From the NCBI GenBank assembly GCA_944380395.1, contig CALWHM010000012.1:1-50578 (forward strand): a stretch of 50,578 nt of DNA, in the 5' to 3' direction. This DNA comes from an uncultured Clostridia bacterium. Lineage in GTDB: Bacteria; Bacillota; Clostridia; Christensenellales; UBA3700. Shown here piece by piece: positions 8,287 through 16,340 of this stretch. The notes beneath the pieces are model-generated. The model ran no database searches and was not told the DNA's origin. It worked only from the letters and a program-made list of their open reading frames with translations. Position 1 is the stretch's first letter; each line of letters starts with the position of its first letter. The position numbers and the translations under genes are program-made.

Positions 8287-8363
8287 ACTCAAATTTTATA
8301 CCGCTCGAAGCCGTTCGTCAAGGGGCGGGGAACGGGTATTCTTAATTTCCGCTTTAACCGCTA

Positions 8364-8392
8364 TTGACATCGCGCCTTCTGCCGTTTATAAT
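8364..8392 (+). promoter_or_regulatory. Promoter for the gene at 8422
   Basis: TTGACA (8364-8369), 17-base spacer, TATAAT (8387-8392): a perfect consensus vegetative promoter 30 bases before the start codon. Confidence 0.88.
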
Positions 8393-8421
8393 GTTATAAA
8401 CGAAATTATTGCGGGGATCTT

Positions 8422-8994
8422 ATGGCAGGCAAGAATTTAAGTGCGGTCAAAAAAAGCAGGCGCGGCGGGAGCAGGGTCATAGCCGTCGTCATACTCGCCG
8501 TGTGCGTGCTCGTGCTTGCGGCGGGCGTAGCGGCGGGCATTTACGTGACCACAAGCGCAAGCATTCTGGAGTTGGATCCTCAAAGCGGGGAAGTGGTGCG
8601 CAGCGCGGAGATAGAGGGTATGAACTTCGATACGGCGGCAATTCCGCTCGTGTCGGGCGACATAGTCTATATGGGCACGGCGGACAGCGGCATTGCGGCG
8701 GTAAACCTGAAAACGCTCACGATCGAATGGAATTTCGCAAACGTGGGCGGCGCGCTTGTGAGCAGCACTCCCTATACCAAGCCGGGCACAAAGCAGGTGC
8801 AGGGCGGCGTTATCGAACTGAACGGATACCTTTACTTCGGCGGTATGGACGGCGCGGTGTATAAGCTGTACAAGCAGGGAAATCTTGTCGCAAAGACGGA
8901 AATCGGTTCCCCCATATTGTGTTCGCTCGCCGCGTACGAAGGCTCTTTGATAGTCGTTGACTTTTCCGGCAACGTGACCAAAATAACGCTGTAA
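8422..8994 (+). CDS. Membrane-anchored PQQ-like beta-propeller fragment protein
   Basis: 190 residues. A basic N-terminus, then one membrane helix (about 20-42), then an extracellular domain with propeller-like blades: ILELDPQSGEVVRS, AVNLKTLTIEWNF and YFGGMDGAVYKLYKQG resemble PQQ/quinoprotein repeats (D-x-x-T/S-G-x-x-x-W). Only two to three blades are present, far below the six to eight of a closed propeller, so it is either a half-propeller or a small adaptor. Promoter and terminator of its own make it monocistronic. Function not recognised. Confidence 0.65.
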   Translation: MAGKNLSAVKKSRRGGSRVIAVVILAVCVLVLAAGVAAGIYVTTSASILELDPQSGEVVRSAEIEGMNFDTAAIPLVSGDIVYMGTADSGIAAVNLKTLTIEWNFANVGGALVSSTPYTKPGTKQVQGGVIELNGYLYFGGMDGAVYKLYKQGNLVAKTEIGSPILCSLAAYEGSLIVVDFSGNVTKITL

Positions 8995-9018
8995 GCGGGA
9001 AAGTCCCCCGACTTTAAG

Positions 9019-9046
9019 CGGCGCGGAACTCCGCGCCGTATTTTTT
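9019..9046 (+). terminator. Intrinsic terminator
   Basis: CGGCGCGG-aact-CCGCGCCG stem (9019-9038) followed by TATTTTTT, 25 bases after the stop of the propeller-like gene. Confidence 0.85.
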
Positions 9047-9133
9047 CCGCCTTTGAGCAAATAACGCTTTCGGCAGCCGCCGCAATGCTCCGCACTTGTT
9101 GCAAAAATCGTCACTTTAATTTTTTCTAAGGTA

Positions 9134-9163
9134 TTGACAATCCCGTATCGCTGTTGCTATAAT
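9134..9163 (+). promoter_or_regulatory. Promoter for the gene at 9214
   Basis: TTGACA (9134-9139), 18-base spacer, TATAAT (9158-9163). Confidence 0.85.
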
Positions 9164-9213
9164 TATTGCAGAGCATAAATTCCGCGTCTGCGGAAAATTC
9201 AAGGAGGATAATT

Positions 9214-9768
9214 ATGGCAAGGAAAAATCAAAAGAGCGCGCTCGGTTATATCTGTCTGGCGCTGGTTGCAATTTGCGCGATCGTCGCAATTGTGGGCGTA
9301 ACGCAGAATTGGACGGTCTTTGACATCGGAGGAGAAGAGGTAACCGGTTCCACATTGAAGGACTATATCGGAGAAGACATCTCCTGGGACAAGGTTTTTG
9401 ACAGCGGTTCCACCTCCACCACCATGGCTGCGCTGGGTTATCTTGCGGCAGCGGCTGTTTGCGTAGTGCTTGTGGCTTATATATTGAAGCAGCTTTTCAC
9501 CAACGGACTTTTCCGCGTGATAGTCATATTGCTCGGCGTCGTCACCATGGCGGCGGGCGTTGCGGCTATAGCTTATGCGGCAAATCAAACTTCCGGACTG
9601 TCTACGTCCACATCCGATTTGGGCGGCATTTTAGGCAGTATGGTCGAAGGGTTTGAAAACCTGGTCGGCGGATCCACCGGGGTAAACCTCGGCATAGGCT
9701 GCTATCTCACTTCCATAGGCGCGATAGGCGGCGGACTTTTCGCCGTAGTGGGCAGCATTAAGAGATAA
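9214..9768 (+). CDS. Predicted four-helix membrane protein, function unknown
   Basis: 184 residues. Start chosen at 9214 because AAGGAGG lies six to seven bases upstream; an in-frame ATG at 9166 has no such site. The chain shows four hydrophobic helices, about 10-30, 72-92, 95-118 and 158-180, with a polar serine/threonine-rich stretch between helices 1 and 2 (containing VTGSTLKDYIGEDISWD) and another between 3 and 4. No family recognised. It has its own promoter and a strong terminator, so it is transcribed alone. Confidence 0.7.
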   Translation: MARKNQKSALGYICLALVAICAIVAIVGVTQNWTVFDIGGEEVTGSTLKDYIGEDISWDKVFDSGSTSTTMAALGYLAAAAVCVVLVAYILKQLFTNGLFRVIVILLGVVTMAAGVAAIAYAANQTSGLSTSTSDLGGILGSMVEGFENLVGGSTGVNLGIGCYLTSIGAIGGGLFAVVGSIKR

Positions 9769-9790
9769 GCCAAAAGCGATTTGACAGCTT

Positions 9791-9819
9791 AAAGGAGCGG
9801 TTCGCCGCTCCTTTTTCTT
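9791..9819 (+). terminator. Intrinsic terminator
   Basis: AAAGGAGCGG-TTCG-CCGCTCCTTT with a UUCG-type loop and a following T run; 22 bases after the stop at 9768. Confidence 0.9.
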
Positions 9820-9912
9820 GACAAATACGGGACATATGTTGCCGTTTTCGCGTATTATTTCGTCGGCTTGCGCGGTAAAGCCGGCAGGGAACAATAATTT
9901 GAAAGGCAGGGC

Positions 9913-9943
9913 AAGGGGAGCGGCACGCCGCTCCCCTTATTCG
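9913..9943. terminator. Long perfect hairpin between convergent genes
   Basis: A 12-bp perfect inverted repeat AAGGGGAGCGGC / GCCGCTCCCCTT (9913-9938). On the plus strand the following ATTCGTTTTT is a weak T tract; on the minus strand there is no T run. It may back up the terminator at 9791 or stabilise the 3' end of the lipoprotein mRNA. Confidence 0.5.
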
Positions 9944-9959
9944 TTTTTGTCAAATGCCG

Positions 9960-10700
9960 TCACGCCACGGTGAAGTCGAAGAATAAGTTCAGATAGTAAG
10001 CCGTTACCCCCGGTTCGCCCGATTTGGGAAAGTTCAGCTGCACCGTGCCTATCGTTATAGGCACGTCTTCTCCGAATACAGCCAGCGCTTCCGTAGGTTC
10101 GAGCCTCAGCGATAAGCCGTAGGTTTTGGTGGTGGAGCCGATGTATTCCAATGTGAAGTAAGACTTGAAGTCGCCTTCGCCGAAAGAAGCCTGCATTCCC
10201 GTTTCTATAATCTGCGCGGAAAAAGTCTTGGCTTCTCTTTCGGGTACGGATATCGTAACGGCGGGGGAGGCTTTGCCGCTCACGGATACCTTAATGCCCT
10301 TGTACGGATTTTCTTCCGCAAGTTGAGAATTTAAGTCATCCACATAGCCGTTCAAACTCTTTATGATGTCGTCCGTACTGCTGCTTGCGCTTATGCCGTC
10401 CAACACGACGAGCGAACCGTCGCTTGCCGTCACGTCCGACCAATCTATTTCGCCCTTTAAGCGCTCAAATGCGGCGCGCGGGGTGACGTTCTCCACCTGC
10501 GCGTTCGGATCGGAAGGGTCGGACGGCGGTATAAATCCCTGCCAGCCGCCTTCGTCGTCCCATACTATGCTCTTGAGTTCGCCCGTGAACGTGTATTCCT
10601 TATCGTACATCTTATCGGGCATCCACGTGCATGCCGCAACGCCCAAAACAATGCATGCAAAAAGCGCCGCCGCTACGCAAAATTTAACGGTTCTCTTCAT
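9960..10700 (-). CDS. Lipoprotein of unknown function
   Basis: 246 residues. Signal peptide with lipobox GVAAC (cysteine at residue 24), so the mature protein should be attached to the outer face of the membrane. The remainder is polar with alternating beta-strand patterns and no recognised motif. AAGGAGG sits eight bases before the ATG at 10700, and a clear promoter lies 50 bases upstream. Codon use is like its neighbours. Role not inferable. Confidence 0.75.
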   Translation of the reverse strand: MKRTVKFCVAAALFACIVLGVAACTWMPDKMYDKEYTFTGELKSIVWDDEGGWQGFIPPSDPSDPNAQVENVTPRAAFERLKGEIDWSDVTASDGSLVVLDGISASSSTDDIIKSLNGYVDDLNSQLAEENPYKGIKVSVSGKASPAVTISVPEREAKTFSAQIIETGMQASFGEGDFKSYFTLEYIGSTTKTYGLSLRLEPTEALAVFGEDVPITIGTVQLNFPKSGEPGVTAYYLNLFFDFTVA

Positions 10701-10753
10701 AATCTCCTCCTTATAACGTTTAACTGTGCGCTTTGACGCGCTTGCTTAATTAT

Positions 10754-10782
10754 ATTATAACATATCTTCGTGCAAAAGTCAA
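10754..10782 (-). promoter_or_regulatory. Promoter for the lipoprotein gene
   Basis: Minus-strand TTGACT (10777-10782), 17-base spacer, TATAAT (10754-10759). Confidence 0.85.
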
Positions 10783-10915
10783 GTTTTACTGAACTTTAGA
10801 AGTTATTCGTCTGGAAAATGCCGCATAATTGTGCAAAAACCGCAAAATAGGGGAGAGGTGCGCCGCGCCGTTTTCGACGGAAAATATATATTATAGCCTT
10901 TTTTTCGCAATACTA

Positions 10916-10944
10916 TTGACGGCGGTCGCTCTTGCTGATATAAT
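10916..10944 (+). promoter_or_regulatory. Promoter of the YhhN-family gene, implying a leaderless mRNA
   Basis: TTGACG (10916-10921), 17-base spacer, TATAAT (10939-10944). The start should fall near 10951, while the only sensible start codons are TTG at 10950 and ATG at 10956, and no ribosome site fits between. Confidence 0.8.
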
Positions 10945-10955
10945 TTAACTTGAAG

Positions 10956-11663
10956 ATGGAAACGGCAGCTTACGTATTTACCGGTATTTGTTCGCTGTTC
11001 GCGCTTATCAAGGCTTATTACAGCGCGAACAAGCAATACTACAAGGAATTGTCCTTCAAAACGCTTGCCTCATTGGCGTTTGTCGCGGTGGGCATTTTCT
11101 CCCTGCTCTCCAACAGGGCAGCCATCGGCGTCTACGGGTTGTTTATCCTGCTCGGCGGCGTGCTGGGCGTTATGGGCGATCTGTTTTTGGGCGTGGACAG
11201 CCTGTTTAAGGACACCAAGGAAGCCGTGTTCGTGCACGCTTGGGGCGTGGTGTGTTTCCTGCTCGGGCACATCTCCTACGCCATCGCCATGCTCACGGCG
11301 TTTGAGCTGAACCTCTATCTCATTCCCGTAATATTCATCATGCCCGTTGCTTACATCATCGTCGGCGTGACCAAAACCAAGATTTTCCAAAACAAATTCC
11401 AAGGCGCGTTTATGACCGTGTACTTCGCTTCGCTGGGGCTGGGCGTCACCGCCGCCATCAACGCCGCAATAGTCACCTCGGGCGCAACCGTTTCCGTGCT
11501 GATGCTCTGCGCGTCCGTCCTGTTCGTCATCTCCGACTGCGTGCTCGGCTTCACGGCTTTTTCCAACAAGCGCGTTATCCCCACCAGTGTTAAGGCTTGG
11601 GTGGTGCCGGTTACGTACTATGCCGCCCAATTGCTTTATATGTTAACGCTGTTGGTTTTGTAG
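10956..11663 (+). CDS. YhhN family membrane protein (lysoplasmalogenase-like)
   Basis: 235 residues with seven to eight membrane helices. The family pattern is visible: GDLFLGVDSLF near residue 70, a buried FLLGHISYA near 100 and VISDCVLGFTAF near 190, whose aspartates and histidine are the conserved polar residues of YhhN/TMEM86 proteins. Animal members hydrolyse the vinyl ether bond of lysoplasmalogens; anaerobic clostridia make plasmalogens, so a lipid-remodelling role is reasonable but inferred. The start is set at ATG 10956; a TTG two codons earlier is possible. The -10 box ends 11 bases upstream. Confidence 0.82.
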   Translation: METAAYVFTGICSLFALIKAYYSANKQYYKELSFKTLASLAFVAVGIFSLLSNRAAIGVYGLFILLGGVLGVMGDLFLGVDSLFKDTKEAVFVHAWGVVCFLLGHISYAIAMLTAFELNLYLIPVIFIMPVAYIIVGVTKTKIFQNKFQGAFMTVYFASLGLGVTAAINAAIVTSGATVSVLMLCASVLFVISDCVLGFTAFSNKRVIPTSVKAWVVPVTYYAAQLLYMLTLLVL

Positions 11664-11679
11664 GGCAAAACCAACAGCG
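11647..11679 (+). promoter_or_regulatory. Hairpin overlapping the stop codon of the YhhN gene
   Basis: A 14-bp perfect stem CGCTGTTGGTTTTG / CAAAACCAACAGCG with loop TAGGG, so the stop codon is in the loop. No T run follows, so it is not a standard terminator. It could be an mRNA 3'-end stabiliser or the edge of the adjacent repeat region. Confidence 0.5.
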
Positions 11680-11717
11680 CACGAGGGCACTGTGTATAAG
11701 CACCCTCCTACTGTGTC

Positions 11718-11778
11718 AAGACACCTTTTTTCTTGGTCACATACGCATAGTATGCTCCCTGCGATAAAAAGGTGTCTT
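11718..11778. repeat. Nested inverted repeat
   Basis: Outer arms AAGACACCTTTTT (11718-11730) and AAAAAGGTGTCTT (11766-11778) enclose a smaller CATAC/GTATG hairpin (11740-11754). The T run in the first arm means it could act as a terminator on the plus strand after yhhN. Confidence 0.55.
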
Positions 11779-11785
11779 TCCTTGT

Positions 11786-11836
11786 ATTAGGGCACTTCTA
11801 CGCAGTGCTGTTGGTTGCGGCGTTTAACAAGGTGAG
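11786..11836 (+). repeat. 51-base dispersed repeat, copy 1
   Basis: Begins TATTAGGGCACTTCTACGCA and ends TTTAACAAGGTGA. An almost identical copy with two differences in the middle lies at 27509-27560 inside island III. Confidence 0.75.
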
Positions 11837-11838
11837 GA

Positions 11839-13349
11839 CGCTTCGCTTAGGCGCCGAATGAAAGTGTTTTGCGATAAAACTATTTTTCGGGCGCAATGTT
11901 ACTTCGCAAAACACTTTGCGCCTACGCTTTTAGGGGAAAACCCAACACGCTCCGCTGTGGTTTTCCCCTCGTTTTGCGGCAAGTGGTAAAATGTTGCGCC
12001 TAAGCGTTTGCCGCAAAACTTCACCCCTTTCCGTCCTAACGGAAAAATCCGCACAGCGAATTTTATAGGTAACGCTTGGCAAAATGCGATTTTGCCGCGC
12101 TTTATTTTATTATTCCCAAACATTTGCAAAGAGTTTTGCTTTGGCGTTAAGCCATAGTTACTTCAAAGAATAATTAGGGCGTAGTGGCTCGCCAACTCCG
12201 GTTCTCAAGTCTTTTAAGACTTAACGCCCGCACTTTTGCCGTGCTTATTATGTTCAATACGGTTTTGCGGACGCTTCCCATTCACGGCAACGCAAAATTC
12301 CATAATACCGGAATTTCTATAGCACAATACGGAAAACCGGTTGCTCAAAGTCGATAAAAATTCCGATATTTTTGAATTTTTCGTTAGTGGCGGCAAATAA
12401 CGCAAAAATGCAATATAGGCGTCGAAAAGGCGATAAAAAACAAAAAGGGGTGGTTTCCCCCCTTCCCCCCACACCCCCTATCCCCCGGGAATTAAGAATA
12501 AAGAATAAAGAGAGGGATATATATAGAGAAAACCCACGCTTTCTTGCAACTAAGTTTTAGATGATAGCCGGGAGTAAAGCAACGATAAAGGTTTTGCGAC
12601 TTTACATCTTCGCAAGGAGCGTGGGACGCTCCACCCCTTAACCGCATTGAAGTAACGAAAATGGTTTTGCGACTCTTCATCTTCGCAATGTTTTTAGTAG
12701 TGCTCAAGAAATAGGCATGTCAAGTGGTACTTGACAAGGGAGCGGGAGCGCGTGGCGCTCCACCCATTAACCGCCTTGCAGTAACAATTGCAAAAAGTCA
12801 AAGCAAAACTCTTTGCAAAGGCTTGGAAATAGTAGTAAAAATACAAGTGAAGCAAAACCGCGTTTTTGCGAGCGGCGGTGAGCCACCGCGGGCTGATTAT
12901 TCTTTGAAGTAATTACGGCTTAATGCCAAAGCAACACTCTTTGCAATAGCATAGCTTAGTAATAGTAGAATAAAGCGCGGCAAAATCGCATTTTGCCAAG
13001 CGTTACCTATAAAACTTGCCGTGCAAGTTTTCCGAATGAGTGAGGCTAGCCGAACGAATGAGGCGGAGTAGGTTGAATTTTCGCGCCTAAGTATTATAAG
13101 ACTTAAAGTTTACTCGGCGCGAAAAGAAGGGAGAACCGACCCTCAAGCAGGAATCGTCACAGCAATAGCGGAGAGTAGCCTTTGTTTTATTGTTTGATAT
13201 TGCAAGGCGGTTAATGGGTGGAGCGCCACGCGCTCCTGCGAATGGGTGGGTTCTCCCTTAAAGCGACACCGCAAAATGCCGTGAGTAGTAATACACCGCA
13301 CTATTTTTAGTTTATCTCACGGCATTTTCAACCGGCGGTGAAGCGAAGC
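11839..13349. repeat. Repeat island I: hairpin series on inverted flanks, no genes
   Basis: A 1.5-kb gene-free region. On the plus strand a series of hairpins follows in fixed order: HP1 (AAAGTGTTTTGCG 11861-11873 with CGCAAAACACTTT 11905-11917), HP2 (AGGGGAAAACC 11932-11942 with GGTTTTCCCCT 11959-11969), HP3 (GTTTTGCGGCAA 11971-11982 with TTGCCGCAAAAC 12008-12019), HP4 (GGCAAAAT-gcg-ATTTTGCC 12078-12096). The same series returns in reverse on the right, ending with HP1 arms AAAATGCCGTGAG (13273-13285) and CTCACGGCATTTT (13316-13328). Termini are CGCTTCGCTT (11839) and AAGCGAAGC (13341-13349). The middle carries GGAGCG-type hairpins, one GTCAAG dyad (12719-12735) and a G-rich tract on the minus strand (12457-12486). 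Open frames here are short and lack ribosome sites. Confidence 0.75.
12457..12486 (-). other. G-quadruplex-forming tract
   Basis: On the minus strand G5-ATA-G5-TGT-G6-AA-G6: four runs of at least five G with loops of two to three bases. This fits the strongest class of predicted quadruplex. It lies in the centre of island I. Confidence 0.7.
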
Positions 13350-13391
13350 TAGACGAATATATAGTAATTCAAAATTTCTTGCAGTTAAGTC

Positions 13392-13420
13392 TTGACAGGG
13401 AGGCTTTTATGTGGTAGGAT
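13392..13420 (+). promoter_or_regulatory. Promoter of nrdDG
   Basis: TTGACA (13392-13397), 17-base spacer, TAGGAT (13415-13420). The 5' leader would be about 60 nt. It lies 43 bases past the right edge of island I. No NrdR box pair was recognised. Confidence 0.7.
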
Positions 13421-13487
13421 AAATCTTGACCACAATATAAGCCATATAAATTTTTATTGCGGCACAACATATGGTAGAGGTGAGGGT

Positions 13488-15806
13488 ATGTTTACAACCA
13501 TTATCAAACGTGACGGAAGAAGAGTTCCTTATGACATTTCCAAAATCGAGGGCGCGATAGAAAAAGCGATGTCGTCCGCGGGCAGAACGGACATTGACGA
13601 GGCAAAACGCCTTGCTCATCAGGTGGAAGAGCGGCTTGAAGACAAGTTTACCGACACTAGCCCCACGATAGAGGACATACAGGACACGGTGGAAAAAGTG
13701 CTTATGGACAACGGCTTTGCGCGCGTTGCCAAGCGCTACATTCTGTATCGTGCGGAGCGCACCAAGACGAGGGAGATGAACACCTCTCTTATGCGCATAT
13801 ACAACGAGCTTACGTTTACCGACGCCATAGACAGCGATATGAAGCGCGACAACGCGAACATAGACGGCGATACCGCTATGGGCACAATGCTCAAATACGG
13901 CAGCGAGGGCGCGAAGGACTACTACAAAAAGTATATTCTGCCGCCCGAACAGTCCAAGGCGCACGAATGCGGCGATATACATATCCACGACTTTGATTTT
14001 TACACGCTCACTACCACCTGCTGCCAGATAGATCTGCTCAAACTTTTCAAGGGCGGATTCAGCACGGGGCACGGATTTTTGCGCGAACCCAACGACATAC
14101 AGAGTTATGCCGCGCTGGCGTGCATAGCCATTCAGTCCAACCAAAACGATCAGCACGGCGGGCAGAGCATTCCCAACTTCGATTACTCTTTGGCGCCGGG
14201 CGTTGCCAAGACCTACAAAAAAAGATATTGGTCGAACGTGGAAAAAGCGCTTGAACTGTTGAACGGCTCAAAGGCGGGCTATGAGGACATAAAGGCGGAG
14301 TATAAAAAGCTGGAAGAAGAAAAGGGGCTTAAACCCACGCTTGCGGAAAACGCGGAGTTCGACAAAGCCGAAAGGAAGATGTTCAAGGATGTCAAGGACG
14401 ATGTCTGGAAGAAGGTGAAGGAATTTGCCACCGCCCACGCACAGGAGGAAACGGAAAAAGCCACCTATCAGGCTATGGAGGCGCTTATCCACAACCTTAA
14501 CACAATGCATTCCCGCGCCGGCGCGCAGACGCCGTTCAGCTCCATCAACTACGGCACGGATACTTCCCCCGAGGGCAGAATGGTCATCAAAAACGTGCTG
14601 CTTGCGCAGGAAGCGGGCTTGGGCTGCGGCGAAACGCCCATTTTCCCCATTCATATATTCAAGCTGAAAGAAGGCGTCAGCTATAACGAGGACGACCCTA
14701 ACTACGATATGTTCAAGCTGGCGTGCCGTGTGAGCGCAAAGAGGCTGTTCCCCAACTTCTCTTTCCTGGACGCGCCGTTCAATAAGCAGTTCTACAAGCC
14801 CGGACACCCCGAAACGGAAGTGGCGTATATGGGCTGCCGCACGCGCGTTATGAGCAACGTCTACGATAAAAACAGGGAGATAACTTACGGCAGAGGAAAC
14901 CTTTCCTTCACGTCCATCAACCTGCCCAGAATAGCCATTCGCAGCAACGGCAATATAGATTGGTTCTTTGAAGAGCTGGAACGCAAGCTGGACCTTGTGT
15001 GCACGCAGCTTTTGGACAGGTTCAAGATACAGAGCAAGAAAAAAGTGCGCAACTTCCCCTTCCTTATGGGGCAGGGCGTGTGGATAGATTCGGACAAGCT
15101 CTCCCCGGATGACGAGGTGGGTGAGGTGCTCAAACACGGCACGCTGTCCGTGGGCTTTATCGGACTTGCCGAAACGCTGGTTGCGCTCATCGGCAAGCAC
15201 CACGGCGAAAGCCAGGAAGCCAGAAATTTGGGCTACGAAATAGTGCGCTTTATGCGTGATTATACGGACAATATGTCTAAAAAGACGGGCTTGAACTTCG
15301 GTCTTATCGCCACTCCCGCAGAAGGACTTTCGGGCAGGTTTGTGCGCATAGATAAAAAGATATTCGGTTCCATACCCGGCGTGACGGACAGGGAGTATTA
15401 CACCAACTCCTTCCACGTGCCCGTATACTTCCCCATATCCGCATATGAGAAGATAAAGATAGAAGCGCCCTATCACGAACTCACCAACGCGGGGCATATC
15501 TCCTATGTGGAGCTGGACGGCGACACCGCCGCCAACGTGGAGGCGTTTATGTCCGTGGTCAAGTGTATGAAAGAGCAGGGCGTGGGCTACGGCTCCATCA
15601 ACCACCCCGTGGACCGCGATCCCGTGTGCGGATATAACGGCATAATAGGCGATACCTGCCCCAAGTGCGGCAGACATGAGGGCGGCGAGGAAGTCAAGTT
15701 TGAACGCATACGCAGAATAACGGGCTACCTTGTGGGCACGCTGGACAGGTTCAACAACGCCAAGCGCGCGGAAGAACACGACCGCGTCAAACATAAACTG
15801 TCATGA
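13488..15806 (+). CDS. nrdD: Anaerobic (class III) ribonucleoside-triphosphate reductase
   Basis: 772 residues. N-terminal ATP-cone regulatory domain (about 1-95, MFTTIIKRDGRRVPYDISKIEGAI), then the ten-stranded barrel. Near the C-terminus a zinc site (CGYNGIIGDTCPKCGR, two Cys pairs) precedes the glycyl-radical loop RRITGYLVGTLD, placing the radical glycine at about residue 746. It reduces ribonucleoside triphosphates to deoxy forms under anoxia and needs NrdG to form the radical. The ATG at 13488 is preceded by GAGGTGAGG; the frame is open 32 codons further upstream, but that part overlaps the promoter. A long antisense frame here is a coding shadow. Confidence 0.95.
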   Translation: MFTTIIKRDGRRVPYDISKIEGAIEKAMSSAGRTDIDEAKRLAHQVEERLEDKFTDTSPTIEDIQDTVEKVLMDNGFARVAKRYILYRAERTKTREMNTSLMRIYNELTFTDAIDSDMKRDNANIDGDTAMGTMLKYGSEGAKDYYKKYILPPEQSKAHECGDIHIHDFDFYTLTTTCCQIDLLKLFKGGFSTGHGFLREPNDIQSYAALACIAIQSNQNDQHGGQSIPNFDYSLAPGVAKTYKKRYWSNVEKALELLNGSKAGYEDIKAEYKKLEEEKGLKPTLAENAEFDKAERKMFKDVKDDVWKKVKEFATAHAQEETEKATYQAMEALIHNLNTMHSRAGAQTPFSSINYGTDTSPEGRMVIKNVLLAQEAGLGCGETPIFPIHIFKLKEGVSYNEDDPNYDMFKLACRVSAKRLFPNFSFLDAPFNKQFYKPGHPETEVAYMGCRTRVMSNVYDKNREITYGRGNLSFTSINLPRIAIRSNGNIDWFFEELERKLDLVCTQLLDRFKIQSKKKVRNFPFLMGQGVWIDSDKLSPDDEVGEVLKHGTLSVGFIGLAETLVALIGKHHGESQEARNLGYEIVRFMRDYTDNMSKKTGLNFGLIATPAEGLSGRFVRIDKKIFGSIPGVTDREYYTNSFHVPVYFPISAYEKIKIEAPYHELTNAGHISYVELDGDTAANVEAFMSVVKCMKEQGVGYGSINHPVDRDPVCGYNGIIGDTCPKCGRHEGGEEVKFERIRRITGYLVGTLDRFNNAKRAEEHDRVKHKLS

Positions 15807-16339
15807 GCCTGCGCATTGCCGGAGTCGTGTCCGATTCCATCACGGACGGACCGGGAATAAGATATACTCTCTTCGTGCAGGGCTGTCCGCATCGCTGCCC
15901 CGGCTGTCATAACCCTCAGACGCACGATTTTCACGGCGGGCGCGACGCGGAAGAAGAGGAGATAATAGCCGGGATAAATAAAAATCCGCTGCTCTCCGGG
16001 CTTACTTTGAGCGGCGGAGAGCCTATGTGTCAAGCCCGCGCGCTGGCAAGCCTTGTAAAGCGCGTGCGCGCCGAGTGCCCCAGAATAAAAGAAGTGGCGT
16101 GCTACACCGGCTACACCTTTGAAGAACTTATGTCCGGCGCCGTGGACGGAGCCAAAGAACTTTTGCAGCAGCTGGATATTCTGGTGGACGGCAAATTTAT
16201 TCAAGCCGAGCGCTCCTGGGAGCTGAAATTCAAAGGCTCCAAAAATCAGCGCGTGATAGACGTGCCCAAGTCCCTGCAAGGTGGAGAAGACGGGGCGGCG
16301 GTGGCGGTGGTGCTTGATACTTCCGACCGCTGGAACTGA
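15803..16339 (+). CDS. nrdG: Anaerobic ribonucleotide reductase activating protein
   Basis: 178 residues, a radical SAM enzyme. The cluster motif is CPHRCPGCHN (C-x3-C-x2-C) near residue 28, followed by the SAM-binding LSGGEPM. It loads the glycyl radical onto NrdD. Start and nrdD stop overlap as ATGA, so the two are translationally coupled. Island II begins two bases after the stop. The C-terminal tail past VIDVPKSL is somewhat longer than usual but unremarkable. Confidence 0.93.
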   Translation: MSLRIAGVVSDSITDGPGIRYTLFVQGCPHRCPGCHNPQTHDFHGGRDAEEEEIIAGINKNPLLSGLTLSGGEPMCQARALASLVKRVRAECPRIKEVACYTGYTFEELMSGAVDGAKELLQQLDILVDGKFIQAERSWELKFKGSKNQRVIDVPKSLQGGEDGAAVAVVLDTSDRWN

Positions 16340-16340
16340 A

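Noticed and set aside
12372-12912. Short open frames of 60-70 codons in island I
   Set aside because: They cross hairpins and the quadruplex tract, have no ribosome sites and are not kept between copies.
14268-15794. 508-residue minus-strand frame opposite nrdD
   Set aside because: Antisense coding shadow of a high-GC3 gene; no recognised domain and no ribosome site.
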